Positions 1 through 7,796 of a stretch of DNA of 17,052 bases are shown piece after piece. The notes beneath the pieces are model-generated. The model had not been told where the DNA came from and made no database searches. It saw only the letters and a program-made list of their open reading frames with translations. The DNA comes from Rhodococcus sp. IITR03 (lineage in GTDB: Bacteria; Actinomycetota; Actinomycetes; Mycobacteriales; Mycobacteriaceae). Location: assembly GCA_001017865.1 (NCBI GenBank), contig LATQ01000330.1, positions 1 through 17,052 of the forward strand, read 5' to 3'. The first letter of the stretch is position 1; each line of letters starts with the position of its first letter. The translations under genes were made by a program, and so were the position numbers.

Positions 1-969
1 CGCGGGCGTTGCGCGCCGGCGCTCGCGGCGGGCAACACCGTGGTGCTCAAGCCGTCCGAGAACACTTCGGCGTCGAGCGTGCGCCTCGCGGAACTCGCGA
101 GTGCGGTGGGCTTCCCACCCGGCGTCCTCGGCATCGTGCTGGGCACCGGTGGGGAGGCCGGTGCCGCTCTCGTCCACCACCCCCGACGTGGCAAGGTGGC
201 CTTCACCGGATCGGTGCCGACGGGACGTGTCATCGGCGGGATCGCCGCCGACCGGATCGTGCCCGTCACCCTCGAGCTCGGAGGCAAGTCGGCGAACATC
301 GTGTTCGCCGATGCGGATCTCGATGCTGCCGTGGCCGGCGCGGTGCAGGCGTTCACCGCCAACGCCGGCCAGGTGTGCTCGGCCGGGACACGATTGCTCG
401 TGCAGCGGGAGGTGCACGACGAGGTCGTCCGCCGCGTGGTCGATCGCGTGTCGGAACTGCGTGTCGGCGTCGACATCGGTCCGATCATCACCCGGGCCCA
501 GTTCGAGAAGGTGCAGCAGTACTTCGGGATCGCGGAGGCGGAGGGTGTGCGCCTCGAGGCGGGCGGGAAGGTCTCCGCCGTGGCCGAGGAGACCGGCGGC
601 TTCTTCGTCGAACCCACCGTCTATACCGGGGTGGACAACTCGATGCGGATCGCGCGGGAGGAGATCTTCGGACCGGTACTCGTCGTCGTCCCCTTCGGCA
701 CCGCCGACGACGCCGTGGAGATCGCGAACGATTCCGACTACGGACTCGTCGCCGGGGTGTGGACCCGCGACGTCTCCCGCGCACTCGCCGTGAGCGGACG
801 TCTGCGCACCGGGCAGGTGTTCGTCAACACCTGGTCCACCGGTTCCGTGCAGACCCCCTTCGGGGGATGGAAGAACAGTGGCTACGGGCGCGAGAAAGGC
901 GTCGAGGCGCTGCACCATTACGGTCAGGTCAAATGCGTGACCGTCAAACTCGATTCGTCGCGGATGTGA
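1..969 (+). CDS. Aldehyde dehydrogenase, 3' part (5' end outside window)
   Basis: NAD(P)-dependent aldehyde dehydrogenase, oxidising an aldehyde to a carboxylic acid in the cytosol. The reading frame is open from base 1, so the gene begins upstream; about 322 residues of a family usually near 480-500 are present. Visible family marks in order: PALAAGNTVVLKPSE (cofactor-binding Lys), FTGSVPTG, LELGGKSANIVF with the catalytic-base Glu, NAGQVCSAGT with the nucleophilic Cys, EEIFGPVL, and a C-terminal PFGGWKNSGYGRE. The visible part has no internal frameshift. It lies 10 bases upstream of the carboxymuconolactone-decarboxylase-like gene, so they are probably co-transcribed. The substrate is unknown. 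It is not a copy of the second aldehyde dehydrogenase at 13786, since the two differ throughout outside the catalytic motifs. Confidence 0.93.
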   Translation, partial: RGRCAPALAAGNTVVLKPSENTSASSVRLAELASAVGFPPGVLGIVLGTGGEAGAALVHHPRRGKVAFTGSVPTGRVIGGIAADRIVPVTLELGGKSANIVFADADLDAAVAGAVQAFTANAGQVCSAGTRLLVQREVHDEVVRRVVDRVSELRVGVDIGPIITRAQFEKVQQYFGIAEAEGVRLEAGGKVSAVAEETGGFFVEPTVYTGVDNSMRIAREEIFGPVLVVVPFGTADDAVEIANDSDYGLVAGVWTRDVSRALAVSGRLRTGQVFVNTWSTGSVQTPFGGWKNSGYGREKGVEALHHYGQVKCVTVKLDSSRM

Positions 970-979
970 AAGGCCAACG

Positions 980-1434
980 ATGACAACACAGGTCGCGCTC
1001 GACGATGCCGTGCAGGCGGCGCACCGGACGGTCCTCGACTCCGGCTCGCGGTACGTCGCGACGTTCTCGGCGACGAGTACGTCGACGCCGCGCTGTCGCG
1101 CAACGCCGGCACCGACGGTGAGGGACTGCAGGAGTACGTCAGCGAATTCGTCTGGGGCGGCGTGTGGACCCGGGACGGTCTCGAGCGCCGCGACCGGTCG
1201 CTCGTGACCATCTCGCTGCTGATCGCCCTCGGACAGCACAACGAACTCGCCACCCACGTCCGCACCGGGATCCGGAACGGATTGTCGCGGAAGGAGATCT
1301 CCGAGACGGTGGTGCACGCGACGGCGTATGTCGGATGCCCCGCGGGCATCGCCGCGATGCGCGTCGTGCAGCAGGTCCTCGTCGAGGAACTCGGCCCGCT
1401 GCAGGCCGACGAGACGACGGAGGAGGACGCATGA
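980..1434 (+). CDS. Carboxymuconolactone decarboxylase family protein (frameshifted)
   Basis: Small protein of the carboxymuconolactone decarboxylase/AhpD superfamily, 151 residues after repair, the usual length for the PcaC-like branch. The ATG at 980 follows AAAGG at a good distance. The first 22 codons read in one frame. The rest (LGDEYVDAAL, then SLLIALGQHNELATHVRTG, then VVHATAYVGCPAG) reads in another, and one missing C near 1045 joins them. The conserved His in QHNELATHV and the Y-x-G-x-PA segment match the family, and the redox CxxC of AhpD-type members is absent. Its end overlaps the next start (ATGA), implying translational coupling. Decarboxylation of a gamma-carboxymuconolactone is the textbook role, but no other protocatechuate-pathway gene is here, so its true substrate is unknown. 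Confidence 0.85.
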
Positions 1435-2353
1435 GCGACCGGAGTGCGCCGGTGACCCTCAGAACCGTGGGCCATATCGGTCTCGGCGCGATGGGACGCC
1501 CCATCGCCCGGAACTTCGTCCGCGGCGGCCGGAACCTGATCGTGCGCGACGCCGATCCCGCCGCTCAACAGCGGTTCGTCGACGAGCACCCCACCGCCGT
1601 CGGTGCAGGCGGTACCGAGGACTTCGCCGACTGCGACGTCGTCGTCCTCATGTTGCCCACGAGCGACATCGTCGACTCCGTCGTGCTGTCCGAGGACGGT
1701 CTGCTGCAGCACCTGCGACCGGGCTCGGTCATCGTCGACATGGGCTCGAGCGTGCCGACCCGCACGCAACGTCTCGCCGAGATCGCAGCGGAGAAGGGCG
1801 TGCGCGTCGTCGACGCCCCCGTGAGCGGTGGTGTCGCGCGCGCCGAGCAGGGCACCCTCGCCGTGATGGCCGGTGGCGACGCCACCGTGGTCGCCGGGGT
1901 GACTCCGCTGCTGCAGGAGACGGGCAGCGAGATCATCCGGGTCGGACCCGTCGGATCGGGTCATGCCGCCAAGGCACTGAACAACCTCCTCGCGGCGAAC
2001 AACGTGCTCGTCGCCGCGGAGGCCCTGCTGGTGGGGAAGAAGTTCGGGATCGACCCGGCGACCCTGCTCTCGGTCTTCAACGCCGGCAGCGGCCGCAACC
2101 AGGCCACCGAGACGAAGTACGAGAAGTTCGTGCTCTCCCGCACCTTCGATTCGGGGTTCGCGGCGGCGCTGATGCGCAAGGACGTCGGGATCGCACTCGA
2201 CCTCGCCCACGACCAGGGCATCAGCCCGTGCTCGGGGAAGCGATCGGGCAGATGTGGAACGCCGCCGTCGAAGCACTGGAGCCGGGCGTGGATCAGATGG
2301 CAGTCGTGCGGCATCTCGAGCAGGTGTACGGGGTGTCGCTCGACGAGCAGTAG
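1431..2353 (+). CDS. 3-hydroxyisobutyrate dehydrogenase-like oxidoreductase (frameshifted)
   Basis: NAD(P)-dependent beta-hydroxyacid dehydrogenase, a family that includes 3-hydroxyisobutyrate dehydrogenase and tartronate semialdehyde reductase. After repair it has 307 residues, normal length. The N-terminal Rossmann motif GHIGLGAMGRP, the substrate-binding VDAPVSGG and the catalytic-Lys segment GSGHAAKALNNLLAANN are all present. The last 43 or so codons (VLGEAIGQMWNAAVEAL to the stop at 2353) read in a second frame. One missing C in the run at 2225-2227 restores continuity. The start overlaps the stop of the upstream gene. It is one of three members of this family in the window; the other two are tandem at 5231-6840. 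The substrate is unknown. Confidence 0.9.
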
Positions 2354-2361
2354 GGCTCGCG

Positions 2362-3804
2362 TCAGTGGGAGGACGATACGTCGTGAGGCACCCTCGAGGA
2401 GGGTGCCTCACCCTTTCGGGCACGGGACCGGACGTGGTTGACCGCGAGCCCGGCGAACACGATCACGCTGCCGCACGCCCCGAGGGCGAACGCGAGCGTG
2501 ATGCCTCCGTCGGTCGGATGCAGGTCGGCGCCCATGTGTGCGGCGAGGACGGCTCCGGACAGGGCACTGCCGAAGGCACCACCGACGGTGCGGAGGACCT
2601 GGTTGAAACTGACGGCGCTGCCGAGTTCGGTGTCGGCCACGCTGCGTGCGATGAGTGCGGGCATCGCGGCGTAGGTCGTGCCCATGCCGATGCCGAACAG
2701 GAACATCCCGACGAGGATCTCCCACAGCCGGTCGTGTTCGAACCACAGCAGGAAGGCCGAGACCGTCATGACCCCGGCACCGAGGGGGAGCAGCGTGGGA
2801 AGCTGATGCGGCGCGCGAGTGCCCGCACGATACGGTTGGCGCCGAAGCTACCCACCGACAGCGGGAGCATGACGAAGCCGGCCCAGAACAGCGGCAGGGC
2901 GATGCCGTAGCCCGTGGAGGTGGGTGACTGCGCGACGAGGCTGCTCACCGACAACCCGATGTACATCGCGGCACCGAGGCCGATGGCGGTGCCGTTGGCG
3001 AGCAGCACGTCCTTGTTGCGGACCACCCGCAGATTCACGAGCGGATTCGGGATGCGCAGTTCGACGAATGCCACCCGGCCAGCAGAACGGCGGCGGCGAG
3101 GAAGCAGGAGAGGTCCATGCCGAGGACCAGCCCCAGTTCGAGCCTTCGCTGACCGCGACGAGCAGGGCCGCGAGCCCCGTACCGAGGAGGAGGGCGCCGA
3201 GGCTGTCGAACCTCGTGCGCAGACCACGCTCGTCCGGTCCGTTCGGGACGATGCGCCACACCACGATCGAGGCGGTCACGAGGAAGACGGCGGCGAATGC
3301 GAAGGCCGCGCGGAAACCGGCGGCACTGGCCAGGATGCCGGTGAGCGGGTAGCCGATTCCGAGTCCGGTGGAGACGGTGACCGACAGGCTGGAGATACCT
3401 ACACGCACCGTGTCCTCCGCCAGGTATCGGCGGGCGAGGGCGATGGTCACGGGCACGATGCCGTAGGACAGTCCCTGCAGCGCTCGTCCGATGAGGAAGA
3501 CGGTGAAGTTCGGGGCGCACGCCGCCAGGACGGAGCCCACCAGGATGGTCGCCAGGGACACGAGCAGCAGTCGCTTCTTGTGCGGACCGTCGCTGAGCCG
3601 CCCCATGATCGGGGTGGCGACGGCGCCGACGAGCAGGTTGATGGTGAGCATCCACTGCGCGGAGCTGACGGAGACCGACAGTTCCTCGGCGATGGTCGGC
3701 ACGAGCAGCATACCCAGCGAGCTGACAATTGCACTGGTCAGTGCGGTGTAGACGAGGGCGGGTAGCAGCAGGGATCGGGCGGTGCGCTCACTCAACGGCG
3801 GCAC
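2362..3804 (-). CDS. MFS transporter, DHA2-like drug/metabolite exporter (frameshifted)
   Basis: Integral membrane proton-coupled transporter of the major facilitator superfamily; about 481 residues after repair, the length of 14-helix DHA2 (EmrB/QacA-like) members. The N-terminal half shows repeated hydrophobic helices, the loop motif GRLSDGPHKKR (motif A) and IGRALQG. The C-terminal half shows FGIGMGTTYAAMPALIA and the final helices. Three single-base losses (near 3130, 3074-3076 and 2797-2799, each in a C or G run) cut it into segments in successive frames. The GTG start at 3804 lies inside the end of the MarR gene (17-base overlap), so regulator and pump form one unit. The usual role of such pairs is export of toxic or aromatic compounds. 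Its last codons form a large terminator hairpin. Confidence 0.88.
2383..2411. terminator. Strong hairpin between convergent genes, likely bidirectional terminator
   Basis: Perfect inverted repeat with 13-base arms (GTGAGGCACCCTC and its exact complement) around a 3-base GAG loop. It lies 30 bases past the stop of the plus-strand dehydrogenase and within the last 17 or so codons of the minus-strand MFS gene. On the plus strand it is followed by CCTTTC rather than a clear T run, as is common in actinobacteria. Position and strength fit a terminator for the plus-strand operon. The symmetry would also serve minus-strand transcripts, although there it is still inside the coding region. Confidence 0.75.
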
Positions 3805-4218
3805 CGCCGGTCAGTTTCCGCAGGAGTGGGACGGCGGCGCCGAGCAGGTGTTGTTCGTCGTCGGTCAGCTGCTCGGCGATGGCTTGCTCGAGCCACGCAT
3901 TGCCGATCGAGCGTTCGTGGGCGAGCCGCTGCCGGCCGGCGTCGGTGAGTTCGATCCACACCCGACGCCGGTCGCGGTCGTCGGGAGTGCGAGTGATGAG
4001 CCCGAGGCTCTCGATCTCGCGGACGGCGGTGGCGATCGCCTGCGGCTGATCTTCGCGGCGGTCGCGAGTTCCGCGGACGTGGCGCGGCCGTGCTCGGCGA
4101 GGTGGACGAGGACGTCGAGTTTGCCCGTGGAAAGCGTCTTGTGTGCGTTGAGCTGTCTCCACAGCGGCCGCAGGGATTCCCTGAGGGACTGGGCGAGGGT
4201 TCCTTCGATCGTGTCCAC
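3788..4218 (-). CDS. MarR family transcriptional regulator (frameshifted)
   Basis: Winged helix-turn-helix DNA-binding regulator, 143 residues after repair, typical for MarR. The N-terminal dimer helix, the HTH (ATSAELATAAKISPQAIATA, with the P supplied by the repair) and the wing PDDRDRRRVWIELTDAG are evident. One missing C opposite 4044-4045 separates the two halves. The GTG start at 4218 is chosen because the N-terminal helix (MDTIEGTLAQSLRE) begins there. Other candidate starts upstream lie in the wrong frame. It overlaps the MFS gene and is preceded by a perfect 15-base palindrome. MarR proteins usually repress themselves and the adjacent pump and release DNA on binding a small phenolic or hydrophobic ligand; that is inferred here. 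Confidence 0.88.
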
Positions 4219-4242
4219 CCGGCCGAATATACAACCGGATTT

Positions 4243-4257
4243 ATCAACCTGGTTGAT
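4243..4257. promoter_or_regulatory. Palindromic operator candidate for the MarR regulator
   Basis: Perfect 7-1-7 palindrome ATCAACCTGGTTGAT in an AT-rich pocket of an otherwise GC-rich region, 25 bases upstream of the MarR GTG start. A TATATT-like element lies between it and the start (minus strand, near 4225-4230), although no well-spaced -35 was found. Spacing, symmetry and size fit a MarR dimer site controlling the regulator and pump. Confidence 0.6.
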
Positions 4258-4273
4258 TAACCGGGCGAATCAC

Positions 4274-4293
4274 CCGGTGAGACCCGTCACCGG
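4274..4293 (-). terminator. Short hairpin over the SDR stop codon
   Basis: Inverted repeat CCGGTGA / TCACCGG with a 6-base loop, one arm containing the stop codon of the SDR at 4287. It lies between the SDR and the MarR promoter region, so it could end SDR transcription before the regulator. No T run follows on the minus strand; the assignment is tentative. Confidence 0.35.
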
Positions 4294-5048
4294 AGCACCG
4301 TGCCGCCGTCCACGTTGACCACCTGGCCGTTGATCCACGAGCCGTCGTCGGACATCAGGTAGGCGACCATGCTCGAGATGTCCGCGGCCTCGCCGAGTCG
4401 GGTGCTGCGCGTGCGCGCGAGCATGCCTGCCAGCAGTTCCGGTGCCGCTCCGTTCCGGATCTCGTCGGTGAGGATCAGTCCCGGGGTCACCGCGTTGGCC
4501 CGGATACCCTCCCGGCCCCATCGCGACGCGACGTGCCGTGCGAGCGCGTTGATGCCCGCCTTCGTCGCCGAATAGGCCGGACGTTGCGGGTCGCCGGTGA
4601 ACGAGGCGATGGACGAGGTGTAGACGATCGCTCCGCCGCCGCGCTCGAGCAGCTTCGGGACGCTGTGGCGGGTGACGAGCATGTGGCCGCGCAGATTCAC
4701 CGCGACCGTGCGGTCCCAGATCTCGAGGTCGATGTCGACGACGTCGGTGTCCTTCGTGACGGCACCCATGTCGCCGGCATTGATGTGGACGGCGTCGAGC
4801 CCGCCGTACGTCTCGACCGTCGTCGCGACGAGCTCCCGCACGGAGTCGTCGTCGGAGATGTCGAACTCGACCGCGACGGCCGTGCCGCCGGTCTCCGTGA
4901 TGGACGCCGCGGTGCTCTGTGCACCGGCGTGGTTCAGGTCACCGACGACCACCCGGGCGCCCTCGCGGGCGAGGCGACGGGCGGAATCGGCGCCGAGACC
5001 CGTTGCGGCACCGGCGACCAGCACGATCTTGTCCTTCAGACCTTCCAT
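4287..5048 (-). CDS. Short-chain dehydrogenase/reductase (SDR)
   Basis: Classical NAD(P)-dependent SDR of 253 residues, unbroken. The cofactor motif is VAGAATGLG at residues 11-19 (an A replaces the usual T of TGxxxGxG). An INAGD segment follows near residue 90. The catalytic Ser is in YTSSIAS (about 145), with Tyr159 and Lys163 in YSATK, and the PG motif follows in AVTPGLILTDE. The ATG at 5048 is preceded by GAAAGGG, a good ribosome site, although the frame stays open further upstream. It stands apart from its neighbours: 182 bases separate it from the upstream dehydrogenase pair, and a small hairpin sits at its end. It probably oxidises a secondary alcohol or reduces a ketone of the pathway; the substrate is unknown. 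Confidence 0.92.
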   Translation of the reverse strand: MEGLKDKIVLVAGAATGLGADSARRLAREGARVVVGDLNHAGAQSTAASITETGGTAVAVEFDISDDDSVRELVATTVETYGGLDAVHINAGDMGAVTKDTDVVDIDLEIWDRTVAVNLRGHMLVTRHSVPKLLERGGGAIVYTSSIASFTGDPQRPAYSATKAGINALARHVASRWGREGIRANAVTPGLILTDEIRNGAAPELLAGMLARTRSTRLGEAADISSMVAYLMSDDGSWINGQVVNVDGGTVLR

Positions 5049-5116
5049 GGAATGCCCTTTCGCTTCGACGGGATGCCCCGGGGTGAGCGTTTGCGTATCC
5101 CGGCGGACGGAAACTC

Positions 5117-5126
5117 GGTGTACACC
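5117..5126. promoter_or_regulatory. Small palindrome GGTGTACACC upstream of the SDR
   Basis: A perfect 10-base palindrome 69 bases upstream of the SDR start. It contains the GT-x-TAC core seen in many GntR/FadR-subfamily operators (family knowledge). No GntR gene lies in this window, and a 10-base palindrome can occur by chance, so this is only a candidate site. Confidence 0.25.
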
Positions 5127-5177
5127 AGGTGCATCTGTCCGCACCGGTGGGCAACCGCGGGATGCGACGGCGCGGAC

Positions 5178-5218
5178 GGCGTCCCGTGCAGTGGAGCAGG
5201 ACCACCACCCGGGACGCC
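5178..5218 (-). terminator. Hairpin after the dehydrogenase pair
   Basis: Perfect 9-base arms GGCGTCCCG (5178-5186) and CGGGACGCC (5210-5218), with a nested GTGG/CCAC stem (5191-5194 with 5202-5205). It begins 13 bases past the stop codon at 5231 of the last gene in the ferredoxin-P450-thiolase run. No T tail follows. Position and stability suggest the operon's terminator or a transcript-stabilising 3' stem. Confidence 0.55.
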
Positions 5219-5230
5219 TCGCCGGACCGC

Positions 5231-6027
5231 CTACCGGGTGTGTGCGTCGATGGCCGTGTCGAGGACCCCGAGGTCTCCTCCGAGCTCCGACACGGCGGCC
5301 CGCACCACCGCCACGTCCTTGGTGAGGAATTCGCCTACGGCACTGCGGAATTCCGACACCGATCCACGCATCGCGATGTTCCCCATGACCTTGCACGACG
5401 AACTGCCGTGGGGGAGAGCGGAGAACAGCGCCGCCTCGTCGACCCCGAGCTGCCGGCCGAGTTCGGCCGCTTCGGCGAGCAACCCGATCTCGGCCGCGAA
5501 CAGGGCGTTGTTGACCAGCTTCACCTTCTGCCCGCTGCCGGGTGCGCCGACGTGCAGGACTGGATCGCCGTAGCTCTTCAGCACAGGCGTCACCGCGGCG
5601 ACGGACTCGTCCGCTCCACCGAGGAACAGCGTCAGGCACCGGCGGCGATGTCGTGCGGGCCACCGCTCACGGCGGCGTCGATCACCGCGACCCCGAACGG
5701 CTCGGCCGCGGAAGCCAGTGTCTCCACGGTGCGCGGGCTGATCGTGGTGTGGACGACGAGGGTCGAACCCTTCGGCATACGCCCCAGCACGCCGTCGTCG
5801 AGGCACACCTGGCGTACCTGCTCGTCGGTGAACACGCAGACGACGACGAGCTCGGCGTCGGTGCCGACAGCGGTGATGCCACCGACCGCGGTCGCGCCGG
5901 TCTTCTCCGCGGCCACCCGGGCGTCGTCGTGCCGCGCGAGCACGTGCACCTCGTGTCCGTCGGCCACCAGACGTTCGACCATCGGCAGCCCCATACGTCC
6001 GGCGCCGACGAAGTGCACGCGGCTCAT
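5231..6027 (-). CDS. NAD(P)-dependent beta-hydroxyacid dehydrogenase-like protein, second of tandem pair (frameshifted)
   Basis: Member of the 3-hydroxyisobutyrate dehydrogenase family, 265 residues after repair and slightly short for the family. The N-terminus has a Rossmann motif VHFVGAGRMGLP. The substrate loop is DAAVSGG rather than the common DAPVSGG, and the catalytic Lys lies in GSGQKVKLVNNALF. One missing C opposite 5635-5636 joins the N-terminal half (to HDIAAGA) to the C-terminal half (LTLFLGGADES onward). The ATG at 6027 overlaps the upstream gene's stop (ATGA), so the two paralogues are translated together. They are clearly diverged in sequence, so different substrates or a heteromeric enzyme are possible. 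It is the last gene of the minus-strand run and is followed by a hairpin. Confidence 0.88.
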
Positions 6028-6840
6028 CGCGGGTGCCCCATCCGCTCGAGGCTCGCATCGGCAGTGGTGAAGGTGATGCCCTCCACCGCCCCGGCTGCTG
6101 CGGCGAGACCCGCCACGAGGCTCACGTCCTTCTTCAGCAGCTCACCGGCGTGGCCGCCGATCCGGGCGAGGCTGCCCCCGGCGGACACGACGCGTCCGAG
6201 CGCGAAGCTGTTCGCCGAGCCGTGTGAGACGACCTCACCGAGCGGGTGGGATCGACGCCGAGTTCCGCGCCGAGCGCCAGGGTGTTCTCGGCCAGCGCCA
6301 GGTTTGCCGTGAACAACAGGTTGTTGAGGAGCTTGGCGACCAGGCCCGCTCCGAGCTCCCCGAGGTGCACCACCGGATCGCCGTAGGTGGAGAACACCGG
6401 CCGGCACCGTTCCACGACGTCGCTCTCACCACCGACCATGACGAGCAAAGTTCCTGCAGCAGCTCCCATTCCGCCGCCGCTGACCGGGGCGTCGACGAGC
6501 GACACGCCGCGTTCGCGCGCGGCCGCGGCGAGTTCGCGGCAGGTGTCCGGATGGATCGTGCTGTGGACGGCGATGATGCCGCCCTCGTTCATGCCCTCGA
6601 GGACACCGTTCTTACCGGTGATCACCTGGCGGACGTCGTCGTCGTTCACCACGCACAGGCAGACGAGGTCGCTGACCGCGCCGAGTTCGGCGGGTGACTC
6701 CGCGTACTTCGCCGCCGTATCGGCATAGGGAGCAAGAGATTCCGGCGTCGGGCCCAGAGCGTCGTCTCGTATCCCGACTCGACGATCCGGCGTGCCATCG
6801 GCCCGCCCTGGCTTCCGAGTCCGATGAATCCGACACGCAT
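6024..6840 (-). CDS. NAD(P)-dependent beta-hydroxyacid dehydrogenase-like protein, first of tandem pair (frameshifted)
   Basis: Another 3-hydroxyisobutyrate dehydrogenase-family protein, 272 residues after repair. It starts VGFIGLGSQGGPMARRI (Rossmann motif with Gln in place of the usual Met), continues to VDAPVSGGG, and has the catalytic Lys in GAGLVAKLLNNLLFTAN. Two missing bases, opposite 6749-6750 and near 6242, divide it into three segments in successive frames. The ATG at 6840 shares one base with the stop of the upstream hydrolase (TGATG); a GTG one codon earlier is also possible. Coupled on both sides, it belongs to the same transcript as the hydrolase, thiolase-like protein and P450. 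Its role is probably oxidation or reduction of a small beta-hydroxy acid or semialdehyde released by the pathway (inference). Confidence 0.88.
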
Positions 6841-7796
6841 CACAGTGCCTCCGATCGGGATGGGACGTCATAGGCCGGTACCTCCTGGTATGCGATGCAC
6901 TCGTCGACGAATGCGAACACCGTCCGGTGGTAGGCCGGCCCGGCGAAACCGATGCTGAGATTGTGTCCACCGCCCGGATGGAGATGCAGGGTCACGCCCG
7001 GCGCCGCCGTGAACATCGCAGCGACGTCCTCGAGCGCATGCGGATCGTTGCGCCAGACCTTCTCGTGCTCGGCGGCGGTGAAGTGCACGGGCACGCGGAC
7101 CTGCGCGGCGAGGGCGGGGAAGTCGACGGTCGGCCAGCCGGCCGTCACGTCGGCCTCGTAGTCGGGTGTGCGTGCGGCGATCACGGCGCCACCGACGATG
7201 TCGGGCGGGTACAACTCGGCGGGTGTCCACAGCAGCTCGCCGACCCCGCGAGCGTTCGCGTACCGTTCGCGCGTACCGAGGATGCCGGCGGCCAGAGCAT
7301 GGTGTTCGCGACCCGTGCCGGACAGCTCGATGCCGAGTACCTCGTCGTGCCGGTTCTCGACGGCCATGCGCGTCGTCAGCTCGCTTCCGACCGAGTGCCC
7401 CCACAGGAACAGGCCGGCGCCACGGGGTGCCGTGCCGAGCAGCGCGTCGACGGCGCGGTAGGCCAGGTCGACGCGACGCTCGGGGTCGCCGAGCTCGTCG
7501 CGGTGCGGCCGCGACTCGCCGTAGCCGGGACGATCCGGGGCGATCACGGTGAAACCGTACGTGACGGCCTCGCGCATCATCGACAGTTCGGGATGACCGG
7601 GACAGTCCCAGTAGGCCGCGCGGGCGGCACCGCCGTGCAGTGCCACGATCACGGCGCGCGGTTCGGGAGCCTCGGCGACCAGCGCCGACATCGGGATGCC
7701 CTCGACATCGACGACGCGGGCTACGGGTGAGACGTCTCCCGCGTCGTCGACGTGAGCCTCCTCGATCGGTGAGGACTGTGCGCGGACGGTACTCAT
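6840..7796 (-). CDS. Alpha/beta hydrolase
   Basis: Serine hydrolase of the alpha/beta fold, 318 residues, unbroken. The oxyanion segment VALHGG is at residues 51-56, APDRPGYGES follows near 86-95, and the nucleophile elbow GHSVG places Ser at 135. The catalytic His is in PGGGHNLS (His278); the acid is not certain (Glu243, Glu245 or Asp251 are candidates). An N-terminal stretch of roughly 45 residues precedes the core. The ATG at 7796 overlaps the stop of the OB-fold/thiolase gene (ATGA), and its own stop overlaps the next start. Within this operon it could hydrolyse an ester, lactone, thioester or C-C bond of an intermediate. The sequence does not distinguish these. Confidence 0.88.
   Translation of the reverse strand: MSTVRAQSSPIEEAHVDDAGDVSPVARVVDVEGIPMSALVAEAPEPRAVIVALHGGAARAAYWDCPGHPELSMMREAVTYGFTVIAPDRPGYGESRPHRDELGDPERRVDLAYRAVDALLGTAPRGAGLFLWGHSVGSELTTRMAVENRHDEVLGIELSGTGREHHALAAGILGTRERYANARGVGELLWTPAELYPPDIVGGAVIAARTPDYEADVTAGWPTVDFPALAAQVRVPVHFTAAEHEKVWRNDPHALEDVAAMFTAAPGVTLHLHPGGGHNLSIGFAGPAYHRTVFAFVDECIAYQEVPAYDVPSRSEAL

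Noticed and set aside
924..2423. 499-codon open frame on the minus strand opposite the decarboxylase and dehydrogenase genes
   Set aside because: Composition is that of a shadow frame (Arg/Ala/Gly/Asp-rich, no domain), while the plus strand shows clear conserved motifs.
5117..5126. GGTGTACACC as a firm GntR operator
   Set aside because: Only 10 bases and no GntR gene nearby; kept only as a low-confidence site.
4533..5573. 346-codon plus-strand open frame opposite the SDR and dehydrogenase
   Set aside because: No recognisable domain; the minus-strand SDR has complete catalytic motifs and a ribosome site.
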